This document shows positions 1 through 6,267 of a DNA stretch of 23,452 bases, one piece after another (the stretch's first letter is position 1; each line of letters starts with the position of its first letter). The stretch is from NCBI GenBank assembly GCA_019242435.1, contig JAFAVN010000435.1, positions 1 to 23,452 on the forward strand. The letters run 5' to 3'. The notes under the pieces are model-generated. The model saw only the letters and a list, made by a program, of their open reading frames with translations. It had not been told where the DNA came from and searched no databases. This DNA comes from Verrucomicrobiota bacterium. Its GTDB lineage: Bacteria; Verrucomicrobiota; Verrucomicrobiia; Chthoniobacterales; JAFAMB01. A program made the translations under genes and the position numbers.

Positions 1-89
1 CGTCCGTCCCGGATTACCTCGATGAGGGCTTCCGGATCGAAGGTCTCGAATCGCCGGTCCAGAAACTCACAACCATCAGCCAGCCGCAT
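1..89 (-). CDS. partial leftward gene, unknown product (5' end only)
   Basis: An open frame enters from the left edge and starts at the ATG whose complement is at 87-89. The N-terminus reads MRLADGCEFLDRRFETFDPE and stays open for 29 codons to the edge. A purine-rich GAGGA sits 4 nt upstream of the ATG, a good ribosome binding site. An earlier ATG on the same strand meets a stop after eight codons. The frame lies about 100 nt downstream of the response regulator gene in the same direction, so the two may form one transcription unit. Too little is present to name a family, and a chance open frame cannot be excluded. Confidence 0.4.
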   Translation of the reverse strand, partial: MRLADGCEFLDRRFETFDPEALIEVIRDG

Positions 90-189
90 CGGTTCCTCGC
101 ATTATCAAATAAGAACAAATCGCACCATTCGGACCGGCGCCAATCGCTGTCAATGGAATAACGAGTTCGCGGTTTTAGGTTCTCAGCTC

Positions 190-639
190 CTACGACCAGG
201 ATACCGGTCGAGCAAGCATCGGAAGTGTTGGCAGGCGCCGATTAATCGGTACCGGCTGATCCAGAGCCTCGGCAATAGACTCGTATAAGGCCAAAGGCGT
301 AAACGGCTTGGACAGATACCCAAAGCCGGCTGCCCTGATTTGGGCCTCTACATCGGGATCACGCTGGCCCGTCACCACGACGACGGGTGTATCACCGCCG
401 CCGTTCGTGCCCAGCTGATACAGCTCGTTCAAAAAATCGAATCCGTCCTGCCCAGGCATGATCAGATCTAACAGAATGATGTCTGGCCGGACTCCCTGTA
501 CCTCTTTGATCGCCGCCCGCGCATTATCAGCGAGTGTCGCAGAGGCCCCAATGAGAGATAAAAATTGGGCGATAAGCTCCCGGATCTCAGCTTCATCATC
601 TACCACTAAAACACTGAGTTCAGGCCGGTTTATATCCAT
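190..639 (-). CDS. single-domain response regulator (CheY-like receiver)
   Basis: A 149-residue protein made almost entirely of a receiver domain. Visible landmarks are the acidic pair D14-D15 in VLVVDDE, the phospho-acceptor D58 in DIILLDLIMPG, T90 in VVVVTGQ and K111 in YLSKPF. These are the conserved phosphorylation and switch residues of the CheY family, so the protein should accept a phosphoryl group from a histidine kinase in the cytoplasm. There is no output domain: after about residue 127 only a short Pro/Arg-rich tail ending PVSWS remains. It therefore probably acts by protein-protein contact or as a phosphorelay intermediate. No histidine kinase is seen nearby, unless the partial gene at 1-89 is one. 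AGGAAG lies about 10 nt upstream of the ATG. Confidence 0.9.
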   Translation of the reverse strand: MDINRPELSVLVVDDEAEIRELIAQFLSLIGASATLADNARAAIKEVQGVRPDIILLDLIMPGQDGFDFLNELYQLGTNGGGDTPVVVVTGQRDPDVEAQIRAAGFGYLSKPFTPLALYESIAEALDQPVPINRRLPTLPMLARPVSWS

Positions 640-846
640 TTCGAAAACACTTCCTACAATACTGAGCTCTACTGATGATTAGTTAACGAGGCGATCGACG
701 CAGAAGCAGGGGGGCCATGCTCGAGTGGCCAAAGTCAATAACAATCGCTCATTGAACAGGCTACCTATGTAATTGGGAAAGCGCTATCCATTTTCCGCAA
801 ATCTGCCCTAGAACAGCGCGCACTTTTTTTGTCCGGAAGCGGCTCG

Positions 847-876
847 TTGGTTCGTCGTGCTTACGAGCAGTAAACT
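847..876 (+). promoter_or_regulatory. possible sigma-70-like promoter of the VOC gene
   Basis: TTGGTT (847-852) and TAAACT (871-876) are separated by 18 nt and lie 28 nt upstream of the VOC start codon. Both hexamers match the consensus only partly. The 264-nt gap between the divergent response regulator and VOC genes must hold promoters in both directions. I see no better candidate for the rightward one. Confidence 0.25.
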
Positions 877-903
877 TTAACCTTCAATTTCAGAAACCGA
901 CCG

Positions 904-1383
904 ATGACAACGAAATCAATTCCCGCTGGTTATCACACTCTAACCCCGCACCTGGTAGTAACTGGAGCGGCAAAAGCAATAGAGTTTTACAAAAAAGCCT
1001 TTAATGCTGACGAACTCGTACGGCTAGCAGGTTCCGATGGGAGATCGATCATGCATGCCGCACTTCAAATCGGGGATTCGCAGTTCTTTCTGGTTGATGA
1101 ATCCCCCGCCATGTGCGCTAAAAGCCCTCTCAGTCTTGGCGGCACACCCGTGACTATCCATCGTTATGTGGAGGACGTGGATGCCGCTTTCAAACAAGCC
1201 ACGGGAGCCGGTGCACAGACGGTAATGCCTCCGTCGGATATGTTCTGGGGAGACCGCTACGCGGTAATTACCGACCCGTTCGGGCACAAATGGTCGCTGG
1301 CTAGCCATAAGGAGGACCTAACTCCCGAAGAAATTGGCGAGCGTGCTCAGGCTTTCTTCCAGCAAAGTGGTGGGTGTGCGTAA
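904..1383 (+). CDS. VOC-superfamily protein, PhnB/glyoxalase-like
   Basis: A 159-residue protein of the vicinal-oxygen-chelate fold. It opens with HTLTPHLVVTGAAKAIEFYK, the first beta-alpha-beta module typical of PhnB-like proteins. It continues with DGRSIMHAALQIGDSQFFLVDE and ends the fold with FWGDRYAVITDPFGHKWSLA, the usual VOC closing strand. Members include metal-dependent lyases, dioxygenases and resistance proteins, as well as many with no known activity. The substrate cannot be told from sequence. The start has no clear Shine-Dalgarno sequence. The gene stands alone, diverging from the response regulator and converging on gpmI across a large inverted repeat. Confidence 0.85.
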   Translation: MTTKSIPAGYHTLTPHLVVTGAAKAIEFYKKAFNADELVRLAGSDGRSIMHAALQIGDSQFFLVDESPAMCAKSPLSLGGTPVTIHRYVEDVDAAFKQATGAGAQTVMPPSDMFWGDRYAVITDPFGHKWSLASHKEDLTPEEIGERAQAFFQQSGGCA

Positions 1384-1410
1384 GGGGACTTGCTAGCAGG
1401 TTCGAGAAAG

Positions 1411-1506
1411 GCCCATGATGGTAGAGGCGAGAATCTCGGCGCGCTGAAGATCTGGCTAAATCTAATGGCTTTCTCGCGCCGAGATTCTCGCCCCACCATT
1501 ATGGGC
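1411..1506. repeat. 33/32-nt imperfect inverted repeat between convergent genes
   Basis: The left arm (1411-1443) and right arm (1475-1506) are near-perfect reverse complements. They share an uninterrupted core, GGCGAGAATCTCGGCGCG, and the outer part GCCCAT.ATGGT. Two substitutions and one 1-nt gap separate them. The loop is 31 nt. The element lies in the 229-nt gap between the 3' ends of the VOC gene and gpmI. No T-run follows either arm, so it is not a classical intrinsic terminator. It could be a bidirectional RNA-stabilising hairpin or a small palindromic repeat element. I see no second copy in this window. Confidence 0.85.
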
Positions 1507-1612
1507 TCCATTTCTATCGACGGGAATAACGGAACGGTATCGAGGTAATTTGCTGCCCCGAAGTGCATCCGCCGGCGGTTTTTGACGCGTCGGAATGCCT
1601 GCCAACCGGCAC

Positions 1613-3145
1613 TTATTTTTTCTGCAACAAGCTTTGCCCCGTCATCGCGGCCGGCTGTGAGAGACCCAACATCTCGAGCAGAGTCGGCGCGACGTCTGCC
1701 AGAATGCCATCACTGAGCGTGTATCGATCGGCATCAGGAGCTACATACAGAAAATGCACAAGATTCGTGGTATGGGCCGTGTTTGGTGAGCCGTCCGAGT
1801 TTCGCATTAATTCGCAATTGCCATGATCAGCTGTAACCAAAGCTTTGCCATTGAGCCGCAACACCTCGCTAATAACCTCGCGAACACAATCGTCGATAGT
1901 CTCCACTGCAATTATGCCGGCTTCGACCACACCTGTGTGACCCACCATGTCAGGATTCGCGAAGTTAAGGATCACCAGATCATAATCGGCCAGGCGTTTC
2001 ACCACCTCTTTAGTCACTTCCCGAGCACTCATCTCGGGCTTCAGATCGTAAGTCGCTACCTTCGGGGAAGGCACAATGACGCGGTCTTCTCGCGGGAACG
2101 GCACCTCAACACCCCCATTAAAGAAGTATGTCACATGCGGATATTTTTCGGTCTCGGCGATCCGCAATTGGCGCTTGCCGGCGTCACTGACCACCTTTCC
2201 CAGGATGTCGTCGAGTGATTGAGGCGGAAAAGCAGCCGGGCAATCGTAAGTCTCATCGTAGACCGTAAGCGTGACGTAGTTAACCTTCAAAAATGGGCCC
2301 CGGTCGAAGTCAGAAAAATCCGGGAACAGAAAAGCACGGGAGAGTTGCCTGGCGCGATCGGCGCGAAAATTGAAAAAGAAAACCACATCGCCTTCCCGGA
2401 CCCTCTGCTGATTGGGCAGATCGAAAATCAATGGGTGAAGAAATTCATCCGTCTCCTGGGCGGCGTATCGTTGATGAATGGCGGCTTCGAGACTTAGATC
2501 GGTAAACTCCCCTTTGCCCCAAACGATTGCATCCCAAGCCAACTTAGTACGGTCCCACCGCTTGTCCCGGTCCATAGCGAAATATCTTCCAACCACAGTC
2601 GCTATTTTGGCGCCGGTATCGGCGACGCCCTTCTGAACCGCTCGGAGATAGTCGGCTCCGCCGGTTGGTGAGGTATCTCGTCCATCGGTAATGGCGTGAA
2701 TCAATACATCATGTACACCGGCATTGGCGGCAGAGTGCGTCAGCGCAATCAGATGGTCCTGATGGCTATGGACGCCCCCATCTGAAACCAAGCCAATAAA
2801 ATGCAAACGAGACTGTCTGGCTTTCGTGAAAGCCTCAGCGATTACCTGGTTCTTCGCGAGCTCCCCTTCGTCAATTGCCTTATTGATCCGAGTCAGGTCC
2901 TGATAAACAATGCGGCCGGCACCCAGGTTCAAGTGACCCACTTCGGAATTTCCCATTTGACCTTCCGGAAGGCCCACATCCATCCCGCTCGCGCTCAAAC
3001 GACTCATGGGATAAGTCGCATAAAGCTGTTCGTGAAACGGGGTCCGAGCCAACAGGGTTGCGTTCCCATCAGCCTCAGCTCGTTCTTCGCCGTGAGGGTT
3101 TATCCCCCATCCATCTCGAATGATCAAAATGACGGGTTGGGACAT
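1613..3145 (-). CDS. gpmI: 2,3-bisphosphoglycerate-independent phosphoglycerate mutase
   Basis: Interconverts 3- and 2-phosphoglycerate in glycolysis and gluconeogenesis, using two Mn2+ ions and a phosphoserine intermediate. The 510-residue length is normal for the family. The metal-binding Asp is in IIRDGWGINP (D11) and the catalytic Ser is S67 in QMGNSEVGHLN. AITDGRDTSP, the long middle phosphotransferase insertion and the C-terminal ALVTADHGNCE metal motif are all present. The Arg before DGWG (usually Leu) is a minor variation. The ATG at 3143-3145 (complement) gives a standard N-terminus but has only a weak ribosome binding site. A repeat-rich gap separates it from the upstream terminator at 3362-3395, so it probably has its own promoter within 3150-3360. 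Confidence 0.97.
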   Translation of the reverse strand: MSQPVILIIRDGWGINPHGEERAEADGNATLLARTPFHEQLYATYPMSRLSASGMDVGLPEGQMGNSEVGHLNLGAGRIVYQDLTRINKAIDEGELAKNQVIAEAFTKARQSRLHFIGLVSDGGVHSHQDHLIALTHSAANAGVHDVLIHAITDGRDTSPTGGADYLRAVQKGVADTGAKIATVVGRYFAMDRDKRWDRTKLAWDAIVWGKGEFTDLSLEAAIHQRYAAQETDEFLHPLIFDLPNQQRVREGDVVFFFNFRADRARQLSRAFLFPDFSDFDRGPFLKVNYVTLTVYDETYDCPAAFPPQSLDDILGKVVSDAGKRQLRIAETEKYPHVTYFFNGGVEVPFPREDRVIVPSPKVATYDLKPEMSAREVTKEVVKRLADYDLVILNFANPDMVGHTGVVEAGIIAVETIDDCVREVISEVLRLNGKALVTADHGNCELMRNSDGSPNTAHTTNLVHFLYVAPDADRYTLSDGILADVAPTLLEMLGLSQPAAMTGQSLLQKK

Positions 3146-3151
3146 GTGGCC

Positions 3152-3237
3152 TGTGAGTTGTGATTCGGTGATCAGTGATTATGTATGGCCGGTAATCAGC
3201 AATCACTGATCACTAATCAGTAATCCAGTAATCAATA
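3152..3237. repeat. inverted arms of degenerate GTGATCA-type tandem words
   Basis: Just upstream of gpmI, the left arm (3152-3182) is a run of GTGA-type words around GGTGATCAGTGATTA. The right arm (3191-3237) carries the complementary words, for example AATCACTGATCACTAATCAG. The arms could fold into a long imperfect hairpin with a short loop near 3183-3190. It has no T-run. Similar words occur at 6119-6220 and 10891-10936. Confidence 0.75.
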
Positions 3238-3361
3238 AGTTGTAAGGGGCTTGGTGGCCAGTAGTAAGGGGGCTCGCACCACTTATTCGACATCTAGTTC
3301 TCCGGCCGCAAGTGACCCGAGAACTAGGATAGTTTTGCTAACCTGGGCTGGTTTGCTGAGC

Positions 3362-3395
3362 AAAAAAAAGGCGGGTCAACTCAGCGCTTGACCGC
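3362..3395 (-). terminator. intrinsic terminator overlapping the mini-gene 3' end
   Basis: Read leftward, GCGGTCAA (complement of 3388-3395) pairs with TTGACCCGC (complement of 3371-3379), with one bulged C and an 8-nt loop. An uninterrupted run of eight T follows (complement of 3362-3369). The stop codon of the 30-residue gene lies inside the loop. The structure would end transcripts of the mini-gene, and of the sulfite reductase gene if they are cotranscribed, before gpmI. Confidence 0.75.
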
Positions 3396-3473
3396 TTTCG
3401 CGGCGTTTTTTTTTCGTTGAATATAATCCCGTCGACGGCGGCGTTTTTCGATTTTGTTGTGTTGTTTTCCCAT
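3381..3473 (-). CDS. very small, highly basic conserved protein (30 aa)
   Basis: The ATG (complement of 3471-3473) opens a 30-codon frame starting MGKQHNKIEKRRRRR, continuing DYIQRKKNAAKAVKR and ending in TGA. Fourteen of 30 residues are Lys or Arg. AAGGG lies 7 nt upstream of the ATG. The start MGKQHNK followed by an Arg run resembles tiny basic proteins I associate with Verrucomicrobiota genomes. This is recognition from memory, not a search. A nucleic-acid or ribosome-binding role would fit the charge but is inference. It lies 178 nt downstream of the sulfite reductase gene on the same strand, and its stop codon is inside a terminator hairpin, which supports a real gene end. Confidence 0.7.
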   Translation of the reverse strand: MGKQHNKIEKRRRRRDYIQRKKNAAKAVKR

Positions 3474-3618
3474 CAGAATGCCCTTACCGGCGGAGCGCAA
3501 TTTGTCAACTGGGGTCGCGCGCGCTCCGACTGACTCCATTTCTGCTCGATGCGGTTCTCAACAATCCGTTAAGCCTTGGGTTAAAGACTACCCTGAGGAC
3601 GGTCGGCCGCTTTCAAAT

Positions 3619-3648
3619 CCGGACTCGGAACCCGGAACTCGGAACTTG
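3619..3648. repeat. short tandem words of GGAACTC type
   Basis: Three to four degenerate copies of a 7-8 nt word (CGGACTCGGAACCCGGAACT and one more copy) lie just beyond the 3' end of the sulfite reductase gene. The rest of the gap at 3474-3651 shows no gene or clear regulatory site. Confidence 0.6.
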
Positions 3649-3651
3649 TGC

Positions 3652-5373
3652 CTACTCTCCCGCCAGCACTAGCTCATCACGGCGCGGTGCTTCGATATGG
3701 AATTGTTCCGGCCTGGGAGCGGGGCCGTTAACGTGCGTTCTTCCCCAGTAATCGGAGAAAGTCTCACCAGCGAACCGGTCGCGAACGAACTCTTCCAAGA
3801 GGCTACGAACTCGTCCTGGGATTTCTTCGAGCGCAATCGTTTTTTGCTGAAGACCAACCAGCCGTTCGCCGGTGATGGATCCACCGACATATAATGCGTA
3901 TTTGCCAGGCCCCCTTCCCACGAAGGCGATATCCGCGTTATAAGGACGCGCACAGCCGTTCGGGCAACCGGTCATTCTGATAAGAATCGGCTCATTTGAT
4001 AACTCGAATTCAGCCAGGATCTCGTCAATTTGATCCAGCACGCCAGGAAAAACTCGCTCGCTCTCGGCTAAGGCCAAGCCGCAAGTTGGTAACCCGACAC
4101 AAGCCTGGGCAAGTTGCCGGACGTGGGTGAGATCGGCTGGACGCGACAGGCCGTGGCCGGTCAGAATCTTGTCTACGTCAGATTTCTGAGCCGGGTCGAT
4201 GTTGTAGAAAATCAGGTTACAATTTGTGGTCAGACGGATGGGGAAGCCAAAGCGCTGGGAAATCTCGAGGAAAGCGCTCCGATAATTCACGCCATGCGCG
4301 TCGTGGATTCTTCCTTCTTGAATCCAGACGCCGCAAAAGAGTTTCCCGTCCCCCTGTTCGTGCCAGCCCAGCATGTCGCCCACAGTATTCCACTTTGCTT
4401 CGCGCGGCGGCAGCAGCGGAAAAGAAAGGCGAGACTGCACTTGCCGCCGAAACCACTCGATCCCCCTGTCTTCGATCAAATACTTGAGGCGAGCATGTTT
4501 CCGGTCGCTCCGATCACCGAAATCGCGCTGAACGGTAACGACCGCGACCGCAGTTTCGATTACCCGGTCTCGCGTGACGTACCCGAGGGGCAACGCGAGC
4601 GCAGGATGGGTTTCCTGCTTGCCATGCGTCATACCAAAGCCGCCGCCGGCGACCACCGTGTACCCGCTGACCTGGCCGTTTTCGACGTGAGCTATAAAGC
4701 CAAGGTCGTTAGCGTAAACATCAACATCGTTTCGCGGCGGGATGGCGATCGCGATTTTGAATTTCCGTGGAAGATATTGGCCCCCGTAGATCGGTTCGTC
4801 GGGTTGGGAGTCGGTGCCGTCCAACTTCTCTCCGTTGAGCCAGATTTCAGCGTAAGCTGTAGTTCTGGCGAAAAACGTCCGACTGATTTCCTTGGCCAAC
4901 TGCTGAGCGTCACCATGAGGGGCGTCATTGATCGGCGAGGCTGGCGCAATCGTGTTCCGGACCACATCGCCGCAGGCGCCCCAAGTCGTCACCCCGGAGT
5001 CGTTAATACTCCGGATGCACTCTTGTAGTCCGCCTTTTAACACCCCATGAATCTGAAAGCCCTGACGAGTGGTGATCCGGAGCGATTTGTTGCCGAGCTC
5101 CTGAGCAATACGATCATGAGCCAAATATTGAGCTGCCGTCAAATCACCGCCTGGCAGCTTCGAACGAACCATGAACATCCATGCCTTATCCTGACCGAGC
5201 TGCTTCCGGGCAACCCGCTGGTCCCGGTCGTCTTGTTGGTAGGTCCCGTGGAACTTCAACAACTGAAATTCTTCATCGGCAAAATGAGTGGCGTCACTAC
5301 TAAGAGTCTCCCCGATCAAGCCGCGCAGGGCCCGGCTTTGCGATTTGATTTCTTCGACACTTTTTGATGACAT
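3652..5373 (-). CDS. sir: assimilatory sulfite reductase, siroheme/4Fe-4S (ferredoxin type)
   Basis: Reduces sulfite to sulfide by six electrons for cysteine synthesis in the cytoplasm. From the preferred start (MSSKSVEEIKSQ) it has 573 residues. The siroheme-proximal region includes LRITTRQGFQIHG and GDVVRNT. The cluster/siroheme ligands are C425 and C431 in ACVGLPTCGLA, and C470 and C474 in RMTGCPNGCARPY. The CARPY version and the absence of a cysJ-like flavoprotein gene nearby suggest the ferredoxin-dependent form rather than the NADPH CysI form. An in-frame ATG 63 nt further upstream (5436) would add 21 residues encoded across two palindromes, so the later start is preferred. Neither start has a good ribosome binding site. 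No other sulfate-assimilation gene is in view. Confidence 0.92.
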   Translation of the reverse strand: MSSKSVEEIKSQSRALRGLIGETLSSDATHFADEEFQLLKFHGTYQQDDRDQRVARKQLGQDKAWMFMVRSKLPGGDLTAAQYLAHDRIAQELGNKSLRITTRQGFQIHGVLKGGLQECIRSINDSGVTTWGACGDVVRNTIAPASPINDAPHGDAQQLAKEISRTFFARTTAYAEIWLNGEKLDGTDSQPDEPIYGGQYLPRKFKIAIAIPPRNDVDVYANDLGFIAHVENGQVSGYTVVAGGGFGMTHGKQETHPALALPLGYVTRDRVIETAVAVVTVQRDFGDRSDRKHARLKYLIEDRGIEWFRRQVQSRLSFPLLPPREAKWNTVGDMLGWHEQGDGKLFCGVWIQEGRIHDAHGVNYRSAFLEISQRFGFPIRLTTNCNLIFYNIDPAQKSDVDKILTGHGLSRPADLTHVRQLAQACVGLPTCGLALAESERVFPGVLDQIDEILAEFELSNEPILIRMTGCPNGCARPYNADIAFVGRGPGKYALYVGGSITGERLVGLQQKTIALEEIPGRVRSLLEEFVRDRFAGETFSDYWGRTHVNGPAPRPEQFHIEAPRRDELVLAGE

Positions 5374-5384
5374 GGCAGATATTT

Positions 5385-5410
5385 TAGAGAAATCTCTACT
5401 TCCCCTAGGG
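5385..5410. promoter_or_regulatory. palindrome pair upstream of the sulfite reductase gene, possible operator
   Basis: TAGAGA-AA-TCTCTA (5385-5398) is a perfect 6-2-6 inverted repeat 12 nt upstream of the preferred start codon. CCCTAGGG (5403-5410) is a second perfect palindrome right beside it. Such sites next to a sulfur-assimilation gene could bind a dimeric repressor, but I cannot name the regulator. The perfect symmetry is seen; the function is inferred. Confidence 0.35.
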
Positions 5411-5571
5411 ATATAGCGTATTTCGGCTCCACGCAAATGAGAAGTGATCAGCGAGAAGGAAAAACGACAAAGTGAGCAGCAGGGTTGCGGCAGACGACGA
5501 CCGTGTGCAGCTTAGTGCATAAAACCCCTCGAGACCGAAGGATGAGGGCGATTCCACCATGAGTCACTTCC

Positions 5572-5609
5572 CAGGTCTCAGGTCTCTCAAATCACCAATC
5601 ACCAAATCC
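5572..5609. repeat. short tandem words (CAGGTCTC and AATCACC types)
   Basis: CAGGTCTCAGGTCTC is followed by AAATCACCAATCACCAAATC, two different short tandem words next to each other. They lie in the gap between the divergent sulfite reductase gene and the exported-protein gene. The second word belongs to the AATCAC/GTGATT class seen at other intergenic sites. Confidence 0.6.
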
Positions 5610-5641
5610 TTCCGTCTTCTGACTTGCGTACTAAAGACTGC

Positions 5642-6031
5642 ATGAAACGACTAATTCTCCTCTGCTCATTATGCTGGGCGACAGCGGCCATGGCGGCCCA
5701 AACGGTATTGACATCTTATATGGTCGGGCCCGGAGGCTCTCCCGTGACTTATATTTTCGCGTTGCCGGATGATTACGTAGCAGCTCAAGCCCCGATTTCG
5801 GACCCAAACGGAGATCTGCAACACCAAGCAGGCGTCAACGCGCTACAATGGGCGAAGCCGTTTTATCAGGCCCGGGACGTATACTTGCTGGGAGTAGAGC
5901 TCAAGCAAACACCGGCTCCGTACTTCTTGGCGAAATTCAACGGCGAAATCGGTGGGCAGCGGCAGGCGTTTTACGCGATCGTGCTGGCTTCCGGGACAGT
6001 GGTCCAGCCGACTGCATTGGTGGCGCAATAA
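5642..6031 (+). CDS. small exported protein of unknown function
   Basis: A 129-residue protein from the ATG at 5642. An ATG 18 nt upstream would place charged MRTKDC before the signal sequence and is less likely. The N-terminus MKRLILLCSLCWATAAMAAQ is a clear Sec signal peptide with an AMA-A cleavage pattern, so the product is probably periplasmic or secreted. The mature part begins TVLTSYMVGPGGSPVTYIF. It has no Cys and no motif I recognise. The beta-strand-like pattern suggests a small compact domain. It diverges from the sulfite reductase gene and is followed at once by a terminator, so it is monocistronic. I do not recognise the family. Confidence 0.7.
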   Translation: MKRLILLCSLCWATAAMAAQTVLTSYMVGPGGSPVTYIFALPDDYVAAQAPISDPNGDLQHQAGVNALQWAKPFYQARDVYLLGVELKQTPAPYFLAKFNGEIGGQRQAFYAIVLASGTVVQPTALVAQ

Positions 6032-6051
6032 GTCGGAATTGTCCGGCTTTT
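6032..6051 (+). terminator. intrinsic terminator after the exported-protein gene
   Basis: Directly after the stop codon, GTCGGA pairs with TCCGGC (six pairs including one G-T) around the loop ATTG, followed by four T. The stem is short, so strength may be modest, but the placement is ideal. Confidence 0.5.
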
Positions 6052-6118
6052 CTACGCTCTGGGAAAGTTGTGATCTCTTTTGCCGCCTCGTAGGATTTGG
6101 TGTCCGGGCCTGAGAGGC

Positions 6119-6220
6119 GATTGGTGATCAGTGAGTGGTGAGTGCTTGGACGACAGGCCCTGCGCTAGAAAGGCCACCGGAGCGGTACCAATCACAAATT
6201 ACCGATCACTAATCACTTCG
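6119..6220. repeat. inverted arms of GTGATCA-type words upstream of the GH51 gene
   Basis: The left arm (6119-6144) reads GATTGGTGATCAGTGAGTGG onward. The right arm (6186-6220) reads ACCAATCACAAATTACCGAT, then CACTAATCAC. The arms are imperfect reverse complements separated by about 41 nt. The same word class occurs near 3152 and 10891. Confidence 0.75.
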
Positions 6221-6267
6221 AGAGGCCGGAGCCATTACCTGGTAGCTTACTTCCCTCGCCGAAACCA

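Noticed and set aside
149..154. TTGACA (complement strand) as -35 for the partial gene at 1-89
   Set aside because: The consensus -35 is real, but no acceptable -10 lies 16-18 nt downstream. The nearby GATAAT is badly spaced and almost touches the start codon.
1588..1620. TGCC-AACC-GGCA followed by T-run as a + strand terminator for the VOC gene
   Set aside because: The stem is only 4 bp, 4 nt separate it from the T-run, and the T-run overlaps the gpmI coding end. It is too weak to call.
3152..3237. CRISPR array
   Set aside because: The repeats are 7-9 nt degenerate words without unique spacers of regular length, and no cas genes are present.
3422..3427. TATAAT on the + strand as a promoter -10
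   Set aside because: It lies inside the 30-codon gene on the other strand, no -35 is at proper spacing (TTGACC is 28 nt away), and no + gene follows.
4114..5028. 304-codon open frame on the + strand
   Set aside because: It lies wholly antisense to the sulfite reductase gene, which has clear family motifs. It has no recognisable domain and no ribosome binding site.
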